Assembly: GCF_013185065.1 (NCBI RefSeq)
Contig: NZ_JAAVTO010000008.1
Span: 1 to 64,000 of the forward strand
Length of the DNA stretch: 64,000 nucleotides
DNA from: Adlercreutzia sp. ZJ473
GTDB taxonomy: Bacteria > Actinomycetota > Coriobacteriia > Coriobacteriales > Eggerthellaceae
Direction: 5' to 3'
Every line of letters starts with the position of its first letter. The first letter of the stretch is position 1. Of this stretch, positions 26,131 through 34,865 are shown piece by piece. The notes below the pieces were generated by a model. The model was not told the DNA's origin, made no database searches, and saw only the letters and a program-made list of their open reading frames with translations. The translations under genes and the position numbers were made by a program.

Positions 26131-27891
26131 ATGGAAATCAAGACATCTTCCGACAAGCGCTTCGCGCTGCTCATCGACGCTGACAACGTGTCAGCGCGCT
26201 ACATCAAGCCCATCCTCAACGAGCTGTCGAAGTACGGCACCGTCACCATCAAGCGCATCTACGGCGACTGGACGCTCACGCTGCACGCCAAGTGGAAGGA
26301 CGCGCTGCTTGAGAACTCGATCACGCCCATCCAGCAGTTCGGCTACACGCAGGGCAAGAACGCCACCGACTCGGCCATGATCATCGACGCCATGGACATC
26401 CTCTACACGGAGTCGGTCGACGGGTTCTGCATCGTGTCGAGCGACTCGGACTTCACGCGCCTGGCGAGCCGCCTGCGCGAGAGCGGCCGCACCGTCATCG
26501 GCATGGGCGAGAAGAAGACCCCCACGCCCTTCCGTCGCGCGTGCGACGTGTTCACCACGCTCGAGCTGCTCATCGACAGGCGCGGCAAGAGCGGCAACGC
26601 CAACGGCCCCGCCATGTCGAAGGACGAGGTGGAGCAGGCCGTGGTCGACATCATCACCGACAACCAGAACAACGGCAAGTCCACCGGCCTCGGCGAGGTG
26701 GGAAGCCGCCTGCTCAAGCGCTACCCCGACTTCGACGTGCGCAGCTACGGCACGAACCTGCTCTCGAAGCTCCTGAGCGAGTTCACGCGCGTGCGCATCA
26801 CGAAGGACCACAGCTCGGTGACCGTCGAGCTCACCGAGGGCGGCGAGGACAAGCGCGAGGAGAAGGCCGCGAAGGCAGACGAGCGACGCGAGGATAAGGC
26901 TGCGAAGGCCGAGGACCGACGCGACGAGAAGCGTCCGCGCCGGTCCTCGAAGACCTCCAAGGCCGCGTCCCAGCAGGCAGCTGAGGAAGCTGCGGCGGCG
27001 AAGCCCGAAGAAGGCGAAGGAGCTGGCGAAGTGGCCGCCGAAGCTGTCGGAGCAGCTGCGGAGAAGGGCGCCGAGAAGATTGCTGAGAAGGTTGCCGGAA
27101 CGCTCGAGGAGAAGACTGGCGAAAAGCCGGCTGAGAAAGCTGCCGGGGCGCCCGCGGACAGGAACGGCGAAAAGCCAGTCGAGAAGGCTGTCGGAACGCC
27201 CGCAGACAGGAGCGGCGAAAAGCCGACCGAGAAGCCGGCGGCCCCGAAGCGCAGCCGCCGCGGGCATCGCGTATCGGCCAAGGCAGCCGCCAAGGTGGAG
27301 AAGCCCGAGGCCGCGCCCGATATGACGGAGCCGGCGGCCACGCCTGCGGCCGAGCTCGCGACAACAGCGTCAGAGTCGACCGCACCCACATCGGGGCCGA
27401 CTACATCCGCGGTCGAGCTGACGACCCCCGCACCTGAGCCGACGTCGGCTAAGCCGAAGTCGCCTGCCAAAGCAACTCGCAAGTCGCCCGCCAAGGCAGC
27501 CCCCCAGCTTGCAGCCGAAGCAGCTCCCCAGCCCACGCCGCTCGAAACAGCTCCCGCCCCTTCGGCCGAAGCCGCCCCTGCTCCCAAGCCCGCAGCCGAA
27601 GCCGACTCCCCCGCCCCCGCCAAGAAGCCTGCGCGCAAATCGCGCCGCCGTTCGGGCAAGAAGACGACGGCTGCGTCCGAGACGCCGCAGGACTACATCC
27701 GCCAGCTCGTGCGCGAGTCCGGCGCGACGGGCATCGAGCTTGCTCAGATCAGCGAGTCCGTGCGCGCGAAATTCAAAGACTTCAAGGTACGCGACCTCGG
27801 CTTCTCGCAGCTGCGCCAGTACGTGAGCAGCATCGACGACTTCTCCATCGAGAAGATCGGCAAGAGCATCATCGTCAAGCTCGCCGAATAA
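26131..27891 (+). CDS. NYN-domain RNase-like protein with two OST-HTH/LOTUS domains
   Basis: The 586-residue protein has an N-terminal NYN (PIN-like) nuclease domain with acidic residues in ALLIDADNVS (near 15-20), NATDSAMIIDAMD and IVSSDSDFTRLASRLRESG. A first OST-HTH/LOTUS domain lies at about 168-232 (SKDEVEQAVVDIITDN...). A long Lys/Glu then Ala/Pro-rich repetitive linker runs from about 240 to 515. A second LOTUS domain lies at the C-terminus (PQDYIRQLVRESGATGIELAQI...). NYN-LOTUS proteins are thought to cleave or regulate RNA; targets are unknown. It is transcribed alone. Confidence 0.87.
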   Translation: MEIKTSSDKRFALLIDADNVSARYIKPILNELSKYGTVTIKRIYGDWTLTLHAKWKDALLENSITPIQQFGYTQGKNATDSAMIIDAMDILYTESVDGFCIVSSDSDFTRLASRLRESGRTVIGMGEKKTPTPFRRACDVFTTLELLIDRRGKSGNANGPAMSKDEVEQAVVDIITDNQNNGKSTGLGEVGSRLLKRYPDFDVRSYGTNLLSKLLSEFTRVRITKDHSSVTVELTEGGEDKREEKAAKADERREDKAAKAEDRRDEKRPRRSSKTSKAASQQAAEEAAAAKPEEGEGAGEVAAEAVGAAAEKGAEKIAEKVAGTLEEKTGEKPAEKAAGAPADRNGEKPVEKAVGTPADRSGEKPTEKPAAPKRSRRGHRVSAKAAAKVEKPEAAPDMTEPAATPAAELATTASESTAPTSGPTTSAVELTTPAPEPTSAKPKSPAKATRKSPAKAAPQLAAEAAPQPTPLETAPAPSAEAAPAPKPAAEADSPAPAKKPARKSRRRSGKKTTAASETPQDYIRQLVRESGATGIELAQISESVRAKFKDFKVRDLGFSQLRQYVSSIDDFSIEKIGKSIIVKLAE

Positions 27892-27900
27892 CCAGCATCG

Positions 27901-27918
27901 GAGCCCCGCAAGGGGCTC
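27901..27918 (+). terminator. Terminator of the NYN-LOTUS gene
   Basis: GAGCCCC and GGGGCTC pair around GCAA, 10 bases after the stop codon. The T tract is weak. Confidence 0.5.
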
Positions 27919-27987
27919 CTGCATCATCTGGGAAACACTAGCGAGGTACAACCCGCTTCCCCTTGTAACAGAGCAAACTAAGGACGC

Positions 27988-28020
27988 AAAAAAGCGGCCC
28001 CTCGGGTTGAGGGGCCGCTT
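27988..28020 (-). terminator. Terminator of argS
   Basis: A perfect 12-bp stem (27992-28003 with 28009-28020) and 5-base loop, with a T run on the minus strand. It lies downstream of argS. Confidence 0.85.
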
Positions 28021-28127
28021 CGCTATCTGAGAGCAGGAGGTGCGCTGGTTCGTGCGCGTCCGTCAGACGGCAGGCTGCGCAAGCGGCAACACACGGACGG
28101 CAGGCGCACGCCCGCCGTCCCCCGCCG

Positions 28128-29855
28128 TTACATCTTCTCGGGGGCGGAGACGCCGAGCAGGCTCAGCGCCAGGGCCAGCACGATGCGGGTGGCGTCCACG
28201 AGCGCCAGGCGCGCCTCCTGGAGCTGCTTGTCCTCCACGAGCACGTGGCAGTTGGTGTAGAACTGGTGGAACAGCGCCGCGAGGTCCTGGCAGTAGTGCG
28301 TCAGGCGGAAGGCCGCGCGATCGCGCGCCGCGAGCGCCACGAGCGAGCCGAAGTCGGCCATCTTGCGCATGAGCGCCAGCTCGGATGCGTCCGTGAGCAC
28401 CGAGAGGTCCACGTCGGCCGGGATCACCTTCGCCGCCAGCTCGTCCGTTGAGACCTCCCCCGCCTCGGCGGCCGCGGCCACGTCGGCCGGGGCGGCCTTG
28501 CGCAGGATCGAGCAGATGCGCGCGTGCGCGTACTGCACGTAGTACACCGGGTTGGAGTTGTCCTTCTTCTTCGCCACCTCGATGTCGAAGTCGATGGGCT
28601 GGTCAGACGAGCGCGACAGCATGAGGAAGCGCGTGGCGTCCACGCCCACCTCGTCGATGAGCTCCTCGAACGTGATCATCTCGCCCGTGCGCTTCGACAT
28701 GCGCACCGCCTCGCCGTTGCGGAAGAGGTTCACCAGCTGGCCGAGCATGATCTCGAGCGCGCCGGGCCAGCCCCACGCGGCCAGCATGGCCTCGCAGCGG
28801 GCGATGTAGCCGTGGTGGTCGGCGCCCCAGATGTTGATGAGGTGGTCGAAGCCGCGCTCCATCTTGTTGTAGTGGTAGGCCACGTCGCTCATGAAGTAGG
28901 TCATCTCGCCGTTGGCCTTGATGAGCACGCGGTCCTTCTCGTCGTCGAACGCGCTGGACTTGAACCAGGTGGCGCCGTCCTTCTCGTAGATGTAGCCCTT
29001 CTCGTCCATCGCCTTGAGCGAGCGGGACACGGGCGTCTCGCCGTTCTCGTCCTCCTCGTAGAGCGAGCGCTCGGAAAACCAGCGGTCGAACGTGGTGCCG
29101 AAGCCCTCGCAGATGCGCTTCTGGTCCTCGAGCATCATCTGGTAGGCGCGCTCGCGGAAGTTCACCATGCGCTCGCGCGGGTCGGCGTCGAGCCACTTGT
29201 CGCCGTCCTCGTCGATGATGACCTGCGCGATGTCCTTCACGTAGGCGCCGGCGTAGCACGCCTCGGGCATCTCCGCGTCGCACCCGAGCAGCTGCTGGTA
29301 GCGCACGGCCACGCTCTCGCCGAAGTTGTCCATCTGCACGCCGTGGTCGTTGACGTAGAACTCCTCGTACACGTCGTAGCCCGCGTGGCGCATGACGCGC
29401 GCCGTGGCGTCGCCGAGCGCCGCCCAGCGGCCGTGGCCCACGTGCATGGGGCCGGTGGGGTTCGCCGAGATGTACTCGAGGTTGATCTTGCGCTGCCCCT
29501 CGGGAATGGTGCCGCGGCCGTACTCGCCGCGCACCTCGCGCACCTCGCGCACCACGTTCTGCAGCACGCTGTTGGACAGGCGGATGTTGATGAAGCCGGG
29601 GCCGGCGATCTCGATCTGCGCGATCATGTCGTTGGCCGGCACGTGGTCGACGATGATCTGAGCGATCTCGCGCGGGTTCTTGCGCGCGAGCTTGGCCGAG
29701 CGCATGGCGACGGTGGAGGCCCAGTCGCCGTTGGACTCGTCGCGCGGGCGCTCAAGCGCTGCCTCGGGCGCGCTGTCGAGCTCAAGCGAGCCGTCCTCGC
29801 GCGCCGCGGCGATGGCCGCGTCGATGATCTGCTCCAGTGATTCGCGAATATCCAT
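28128..29855 (-). CDS. argS: Arginyl-tRNA synthetase
   Basis: This class I synthetase charges tRNA-Arg. The 575-residue protein has the N-terminal Add1 domain, the HIGH-type motif in NPTGPMHVGHGRWAALGD, the YVNDHGVQMDNFGES region, and the C-terminal DALR anticodon-binding domain. The KMSK-like loop is RMSKRTGE. I start it at MDIRES (29855), which has GGAGAAG upstream; the 65-codon upstream extension is not conserved. Confidence 0.96.
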   Translation of the reverse strand: MDIRESLEQIIDAAIAAAREDGSLELDSAPEAALERPRDESNGDWASTVAMRSAKLARKNPREIAQIIVDHVPANDMIAQIEIAGPGFINIRLSNSVLQNVVREVREVRGEYGRGTIPEGQRKINLEYISANPTGPMHVGHGRWAALGDATARVMRHAGYDVYEEFYVNDHGVQMDNFGESVAVRYQQLLGCDAEMPEACYAGAYVKDIAQVIIDEDGDKWLDADPRERMVNFRERAYQMMLEDQKRICEGFGTTFDRWFSERSLYEEDENGETPVSRSLKAMDEKGYIYEKDGATWFKSSAFDDEKDRVLIKANGEMTYFMSDVAYHYNKMERGFDHLINIWGADHHGYIARCEAMLAAWGWPGALEIMLGQLVNLFRNGEAVRMSKRTGEMITFEELIDEVGVDATRFLMLSRSSDQPIDFDIEVAKKKDNSNPVYYVQYAHARICSILRKAAPADVAAAAEAGEVSTDELAAKVIPADVDLSVLTDASELALMRKMADFGSLVALAARDRAAFRLTHYCQDLAALFHQFYTNCHVLVEDKQLQEARLALVDATRIVLALALSLLGVSAPEKM

Positions 29856-30171
29856 AGTGTCGTCTTCTCCAAACTCGTTCGAGGGCAGCCGCGCCGTCCC
29901 CTGCCGCGCGACGCGCCCGCCTACGTGGCGCGCCCCGCGAGACAGCGCGCCGCCGGGATGATGGTCCTTCGGGGTGGCGCTACTGCTGGGGCAACGCGCC
30001 CGCTCGGGCGGCGCGGCGGCCTGAAACCGCAAGTGGGCTGATTCTACCATCTTTCACCTGCCCATGCGGGCGTTTTGCCGCCGCAGCCCCCGCATTCGCC
30101 ATTCGTTCACAACTCCCCGCCGCAGAGGGCCCGCGAGGCGGGGGTGAAGCGGCAGCCGAGCCGCCCGTCCG
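29856..30171. other. Gap between argS and hipA
   Basis: No gene is supported. On the minus strand TAGAAT (about 30045-30040) could be the argS -10 box, implying a GC-rich leader of roughly 180 nt with several possible hairpins. I looked for a T-box core sequence and found no convincing match. Confidence 0.35.
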
Positions 30172-31413
30172 CTACCTTCCGCCCTGCGCGCAGGACCTCA
30201 GCCGCTCGACCGCGCCGTCAAAGCAGCTCGCCATGCCCGCGATGGAGCTCGCCGATATGCCGTTCGAGCGCGCCGCCTTGCGCCAGCCTCCCAGCACGCG
30301 CGCCATGTTCGCGCACGTCGCGCGCGCCTCCTCAACGCTCACGCGGAAATACTCGCACACCGACACGGCCACCTGCGGAAGCGCCTCGATCGCCTCGTAG
30401 TCGAGCGCCGTGTTCAGGTACTTGAGCTCGTCGCCCGGCGTAGGGTTCACGTCGAACGAAGGAGCGAGGCGCCACCCTCGCCCATCATGCAAGAAGCCGT
30501 AGTTCCGCAGGTGGTTGTCAACGTTGCCTATCGCGCAGCTGAGCAGAGCGCGCCGCCAGAGCTCGGGAAGGTCCTCGCCGGGAGCCGACCCGTTCTCTTC
30601 CAGAAACTCAACCAGGTCGAGGTAGGAGTACCGTTCGCCATCCGTCCCCTGAACCGCCGTCAAGCCGCTGATGTACGGGATGCGGCGCTCGCCTTCGCGG
30701 TCAAAGCGCTCAAGGAGCAGCACAGAGCGGCCCGACACGCGCAGAATCCGCGCGGGAGGGACGCGCATGCCCGCGCGCCGCGCCAAATGCGCCGCCACGT
30801 TCTCCCATGCGCACACGTCCTCGTCGGGAAGCTCATCGGCCTTGGGGAACTTGGCCACGTTGAGCACGCCCCTCTCGTCACGCACCGAAGCCTTCGGGCG
30901 CGCGCCGCCGAGGCTCGACCCCGCCGCGAGGAGATCGCGCACGTCGGCGTCCATGTCACGCGCGGCGCGATCAGCCGAGGTCAGCAGCGCCGGTATGCTC
31001 ACCTCGCGCGGAACGCCCGAGGCGCTTGGCGCGAGGGCAATGCCCTCTTGCCAGAAGCGCAGCGCTCCCTGCCGCGTCTCGTCGCTCACGCCGGCAAGCA
31101 GATCGCCCTCGAAGAGAGAGCGAGCCGCACGGCCCTCCTCGCGCGCCGTCGCGCGCTCTGCCCGCAGCATGAGGTTCCGCCCCCAGCGATCAGGCATGCA
31201 GTCCTCGAACGCGCGGAACATCGGCGACGAGCCCGCATGCAGCGTGCCCGCAGCAAGCGGCATGCTCGGATCAAGGGCGATGGCGCGCGGCAGGGCGAGA
31301 TACGCCGCGTCGTACGTGAAGCTTGCCGACTCAACGCCATGTCGCACGTGGGTATAGAGCCGCCCTGCCAGCACGTCCTCCCCGCAGAGCTGAACGGTGA
31401 CCGCGAGCTCCAT
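30172..31413 (-). CDS. hipA: HipA-family Ser/Thr kinase toxin
   Basis: The 413-residue HipA-like kinase has the N-terminal subdomain with MPDRWGRNLM and the Gly-rich AAGSSLGGARPKA loop. It also has the ATP-binding NVAKFP lysine, the catalytic loop CAIGNVDNHLRNYGFL with its Asp, and the metal-binding LAPSFDVNP. HipA kinases phosphorylate glutamyl-tRNA synthetase or other targets and cause growth arrest. The start is taken at the ATG that overlaps the hipB stop (TGATG, 31413), after GAGGGGG. Confidence 0.92.
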   Translation of the reverse strand: MELAVTVQLCGEDVLAGRLYTHVRHGVESASFTYDAAYLALPRAIALDPSMPLAAGTLHAGSSPMFRAFEDCMPDRWGRNLMLRAERATAREEGRAARSLFEGDLLAGVSDETRQGALRFWQEGIALAPSASGVPREVSIPALLTSADRAARDMDADVRDLLAAGSSLGGARPKASVRDERGVLNVAKFPKADELPDEDVCAWENVAAHLARRAGMRVPPARILRVSGRSVLLLERFDREGERRIPYISGLTAVQGTDGERYSYLDLVEFLEENGSAPGEDLPELWRRALLSCAIGNVDNHLRNYGFLHDGRGWRLAPSFDVNPTPGDELKYLNTALDYEAIEALPQVAVSVCEYFRVSVEEARATCANMARVLGGWRKAARSNGISASSIAGMASCFDGAVERLRSCAQGGR

Positions 31414-31712
31414 CACTGCCCCCTCACGCGCTTGGGCACGTCGTCGTAGGCGCGCAGCTTGCCCATGGGGGTGTTGAGCGGGTCGGTTGCCTTCTCCACG
31501 TAATCGAGGAGCCCCAGGATGCGCGCCACGCGCAAGAAGCTCTCGAAGCTGCCGGCGCCTTCGTTGAGCAGCTTGCGAACCGTCGGCACGGAGAGGCCGG
31601 CGCGGTCAGCCAGAAGCTCCACGGTTATGCGCTGCTGGCGTCGCGCAAGGTCTAGGTTGCGCGCCACGTTGCGCATCGCCCGATTGACGGGAAGCGGCGT
31701 CCTGGTTGGCAT
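31413..31712 (-). CDS. hipB: HipB-type HTH antitoxin
   Basis: The 99-residue XRE-type helix-turn-helix protein (ARRQQRITVELLADRAGLSVPTVRKLLNEG at about residues 23-52) is encoded directly ahead of hipA and overlaps it by one base. AAAGGAG precedes the ATG. HipB neutralises HipA and represses the operon by binding paired palindromes, two of which are visible in the promoter. Confidence 0.9.
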   Translation of the reverse strand: MPTRTPLPVNRAMRNVARNLDLARRQQRITVELLADRAGLSVPTVRKLLNEGAGSFESFLRVARILGLLDYVEKATDPLNTPMGKLRAYDDVPKRVRGQ

Positions 31713-31729
31713 GCGGCGTCTCCTTTATA

Positions 31730-31780
31730 GAAATAAACGTTTCCTCCTGAGATTATAGATGAAATGTTCATTTCTGTTAA
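31730..31780 (-). promoter_or_regulatory. hipBA promoter with two operator palindromes
   Basis: On the minus strand TTAACA (31780-31775) and TATAAT (31757-31752) are 17 bases apart. The spacer contains the palindrome GAAATGAACATTTC (31761-31774). A second related palindrome, GAAATAAACGTTTC read on the plus strand, lies at 31730-31743, between the -10 box and the hipB start. HipB bound there would block RNA polymerase. Confidence 0.72.
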
Positions 31781-31868
31781 TTTGATAATAGAACTACGAT
31801 GCGGGGCGCCGGGGCGGGACGGGACGGGGTGGGACGACGGGGCGGGGCCCACTCCCTTCCCTACATGC

Positions 31869-31900
31869 GAAGATGCGCCCGGTTTCCCAGGCGCATCTTC
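31869..31900 (-). terminator. Terminator-like hairpin after the YfcC gene
   Basis: GAAGATGCGCC and GGCGCATCTTC form a perfect 11-bp stem with a 10-base loop. It lies 46 bases beyond the stop codon. There is no T tract. Confidence 0.6.
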
Positions 31901-31945
31901 TAGTGCTCGGACATGAGGCTACGGTTCCTAGTGCCCGAGGGGTAC

Positions 31946-33538
31946 TCACATGGTCATCGGGATGGCCAGCATGGCGACGGTGAGGATGATCGCGCACGCC
32001 ACGCCCAGGACCACGAACAGCTTGCCGCCGAACTTGAGCCAGGTGCCGTACTCGATCTTGGCGAGCGCCAGGCCGCCCATGATGGCGCCGGAGGTGGGGG
32101 TGAACAGGTTCACGAGGCCGTTGCCCGCGCTGAAGACCATGATCATGGTCTCAACCGAGAACCCGAGTTCCCCGGCCAGGGGGCCCATGATGGGCATGGA
32201 CACGGTTGCCATGCCGGAGGAGGACGGGATCAGGAAGGACAGCACGATGTAGAGCAGGAAGGACAGCGGTGCGAAGATGATGGCCGACACGCCGGCGAGC
32301 GCGTTGGCGGCGTTCTCGAGGATCCACATGCTCAGGCCCGTCTCGCCCATGAGGACGGTGATGGAGCGGGCCAGCGCGATGATGAGGACGACCGACATCA
32401 TGTCAGCAGCGCCGTTGATGAACGCCTTCACGAAGCGCCTCTCGGAGAGTCCGCCGATGATGCCGATCACGAGCGCCATCAGCAGGAACCAGGTGGAGGC
32501 CTCGTCGAAGTACCACTGGCCGAGCGGCAGGCCCGTCAGGAACGACGACCAGCCCTCGGTGACCTGCTCCTCGGCGACAGCCGTGCCGGAGACGTCGCCG
32601 TCAAGCGTCAGCGCGGTGCCGGTGGCCTCGTCGTACACTGCGGCGATCTCCTCGCCGTCAACCGCCGTCTCGACTTCCTCGTAGGTCGCGCCCGCGTTGA
32701 ACACGTCGACGCCGAGGTCCTCCCACGGGATGAAGCTGACGATCATGATGACGAACGTGAAGGCGAACACCACGAGCGTCCACTTCTGGCGGCTGGTCAT
32801 GGCCGGGGCGTTGCTTGCCGCAGCCTCTTCCTCAACATGGCTGAACTCGGCGTGCATGGTCTCCTGCTCCTGGAGGGACAGGATCGTTGACCCCTTGTCG
32901 GCCTTCACCTTCTTGGCGTAGCGCATCACGAACACGATGGAGATGGCCAGCGTCACGAGCCACAGCACGGCGCCGAGGCCGATGATGATGCCCTGGTTGA
33001 TGACGAGGCCGGTGGCGGACAGCGAGTCGATGGCCGCGCCGACGGCGAACGGGTTCACCGTGGAGCCGAGGACGCCGCAGCCGGCGCCGAGCAGGACCAC
33101 GGCCGCGCCGACGAGGCTGTCAAAGCCCGCGGCGACCATGGTGGCGGCGAGCAGGAGGTAGAACGGGACCGTCTCCTCGCACATGCCGTAGGTGGTGCCG
33201 CCGATGGAGAAGATGAGCATCAGAATGGGGATGAGCACGAGCTCGTTGCCGTGCAGCTTCTTGACGAGCGCTGCGATGCCGGCGTCAAGCGCGCCGGTCT
33301 CGGTGACGATGCCCAGGAATCCACCGAGGATGAGCACGAACAGGCAGACGGGCAGGGCGTCGGTGAAGCCCTTCACGGGCGCGGTGAGCACGCCTGAGAG
33401 CGTTGCGCCCTCGACGCCCTCGACGCCGACGGCGCCCATGATGATGGTGATAACGGCCAGTGCGACGAGCATGATCAACAGGATGGTAAACGAGGATATG
33501 CTTCTCTTCTTGCGATCTTTCTTGGTCTCGGAAGTCAT
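31946..33538 (-). CDS. YfcC-family transporter, probable arginine/ornithine exchanger role
   Basis: The 530-residue protein has about 12 hydrophobic helices in the YfcC/ion-transporter pattern. An N-terminal region contains LPVCLFVLILGGFLGIVTETGALDAGI. Twin loops follow (GGTTYGMCEETVPFY, and FLIPSSSGMATVSMPIMGPLA near the C-terminus). A soluble acidic insertion lies mid-protein at about 290-345. A strong GGAGGGG precedes the ATG at 33538. No classical ArcD is present, so its place at the end of the arc cluster suggests it exchanges arginine for ornithine. That role is inferred from context. Confidence 0.85.
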   Translation of the reverse strand: MTSETKKDRKKRSISSFTILLIMLVALAVITIIMGAVGVEGVEGATLSGVLTAPVKGFTDALPVCLFVLILGGFLGIVTETGALDAGIAALVKKLHGNELVLIPILMLIFSIGGTTYGMCEETVPFYLLLAATMVAAGFDSLVGAAVVLLGAGCGVLGSTVNPFAVGAAIDSLSATGLVINQGIIIGLGAVLWLVTLAISIVFVMRYAKKVKADKGSTILSLQEQETMHAEFSHVEEEAAASNAPAMTSRQKWTLVVFAFTFVIMIVSFIPWEDLGVDVFNAGATYEEVETAVDGEEIAAVYDEATGTALTLDGDVSGTAVAEEQVTEGWSSFLTGLPLGQWYFDEASTWFLLMALVIGIIGGLSERRFVKAFINGAADMMSVVLIIALARSITVLMGETGLSMWILENAANALAGVSAIIFAPLSFLLYIVLSFLIPSSSGMATVSMPIMGPLAGELGFSVETMIMVFSAGNGLVNLFTPTSGAIMGGLALAKIEYGTWLKFGGKLFVVLGVACAIILTVAMLAIPMTM

Positions 33539-33592
33539 GATATCCCCTCCTTTTCTCAATAGAGGTTGAGTATGGGTCGCACCACGGCTCCC

Positions 33593-34546
33593 TTAAGCCG
33601 TGATGATGGTACCGGTTTCCCCCTTGAGGCCCGCAGCGGCGCATTCGAGCGAGGTGATGAGGGCGCGTCCCTCGGGATGCGCCTCCAGGTACTCGATGCA
33701 TGCCTGGACCTTCGGGAGCATCGACCCGGGGGCGAACTGCCCCTCGTCGATGTACTTGCGCGCCTCGGCGACGTTCATGACGTCGATGTCGCGCTGGTCG
33801 GGCTTGTTGAAGTTGATGGCCACCTTCTCGACGGCCGTGAGGATCACGAGCATGTCGGCTTTGAAGTCGGCTGCCAGCTTGGCGCTCGAGCGGTCCTTGT
33901 CGATGACCGCGGGCACGCCGTGGTAGCTGTCGTCGCGCTCGATGACCGGCACGCCGCCGCCGCCTGCGGCGATGACGATGTAGCCGTCGTCCATGAGATC
34001 CCTGATGGCGTCAAACTCCACGATGCGCTGGGGCTTCGGCGAAGCGACCACCTGGCGCCAGCCGCGTCCGGCGTCCTCCTTGTAGGTGTAGCCCGTCTCG
34101 GCCGCGCGCGCCTTCGCCTCCTCTTCGCTGAGGAAGGCGCCCACGGGCTTCGTGGGGTTCTCGAACGCCGGGTCGTCGGGGTAGACGACCGTCTGCGTGA
34201 CCACGGACGCCGTCGAGCGCATGATGCCGCGGCGCTTGAGCTCGCCGAGGATCGCCTGGGACAGGTGGAAGCCGATGTAGCCCTGGCTCATGGCACCGCA
34301 CTCGGGGAAGGGCATGGCCGGCGTCTTACCGTCGTGGGTGCTTGCGTAGTCAAATGCGTTGTTGATCATGCCGACCTGAGGACCGTTGCCGTGGGACACC
34401 ACGACGTTGATGCCCTCGGCCACCATGTCGACGATATGGATGGCCGTGCTCTTCACGAGCTCAAGCTGCTCGGCCGGCGTGTTGCCCAAAGCGTTGCCAC
34501 CCAATGCAATGACTACGCTTTTGCCGTCGCCTTTCTGATAGGCCAT
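33593..34546 (-). CDS. arcC: Carbamate kinase
   Basis: The enzyme transfers phosphate from carbamoyl phosphate to ADP, giving ATP, CO2 and ammonia in the last step of arginine fermentation. The 317-residue protein has the N-terminal VIALGGNALGN motif, VVSHGNGPQVGMI, and the amino-acid-kinase signature in VIAAGGGGVPVI. It lies downstream of arcB after a structured 319-base gap and upstream of the transporter. The start at 34546 is preferred to a GTG four codons earlier. Confidence 0.95.
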   Translation of the reverse strand: MAYQKGDGKSVVIALGGNALGNTPAEQLELVKSTAIHIVDMVAEGINVVVSHGNGPQVGMINNAFDYASTHDGKTPAMPFPECGAMSQGYIGFHLSQAILGELKRRGIMRSTASVVTQTVVYPDDPAFENPTKPVGAFLSEEEAKARAAETGYTYKEDAGRGWRQVVASPKPQRIVEFDAIRDLMDDGYIVIAAGGGGVPVIERDDSYHGVPAVIDKDRSSAKLAADFKADMLVILTAVEKVAINFNKPDQRDIDVMNVAEARKYIDEGQFAPGSMLPKVQACIEYLEAHPEGRALITSLECAAAGLKGETGTIITA

Positions 34547-34865
34547 TGAAATCACCACTCTCAGGTCGAATTTGGGAACAGGGACCCAGGGGAGGCCCCC
34601 TAAAGCCTCCCCGACAGGTCAGGGGGTACTAAAAGCTAAACCAGCTGGTCGTTCGTAAAGCGGGACGTGCAGGTCGTTCGCAACGCAGAACGTGCAGGTC
34701 GTTCGTAACGTCAGCGAGGGTTCCTGCGGTGCCTGGAATAGCCCCGCCTTGGGGCCAAGTGGGCTTCGCCCACGCCGCGCCCCAAACAAGGGGCTAGGCC
34801 AGGTGCCGCAGGAAGCCGCAGCGTCGAGCAGTTCCGCCCGTTCCGCAAGGACGGGCGGAACCTAC
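34547..34865 (-). other. arcB-arcC intergenic region, structured
   Basis: No gene is present. It contains a terminator-like hairpin just after arcB (34832-34841 with 34851-34860, TTCCGCCCGT/ACGGGCGGAA) and a GC-rich palindromic stretch at about 34741-34800. It also contains a 25-bp tandem repeat (34647-34721) and a CT-rich segment before arcC. The hairpin suggests that arcC expression is partly uncoupled from arcAB. Confidence 0.55.
34647..34721. repeat. 25-bp tandem repeat, about three copies
   Basis: Units begin at 34647, 34672 and 34697 with GGTCGTTCG(T/C)AA and end in CGTGCA. The third unit is incomplete. The period is exactly 25 bp. It is non-coding and lies between arcB and arcC. Confidence 0.75.

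Noticed and set aside
29856-30050. T-box riboswitch in front of argS
   Set aside because: A GC-rich leader is present, but I could not find the conserved T-box core (AGGGTGG..ACCGCG) or specifier-loop landmarks.
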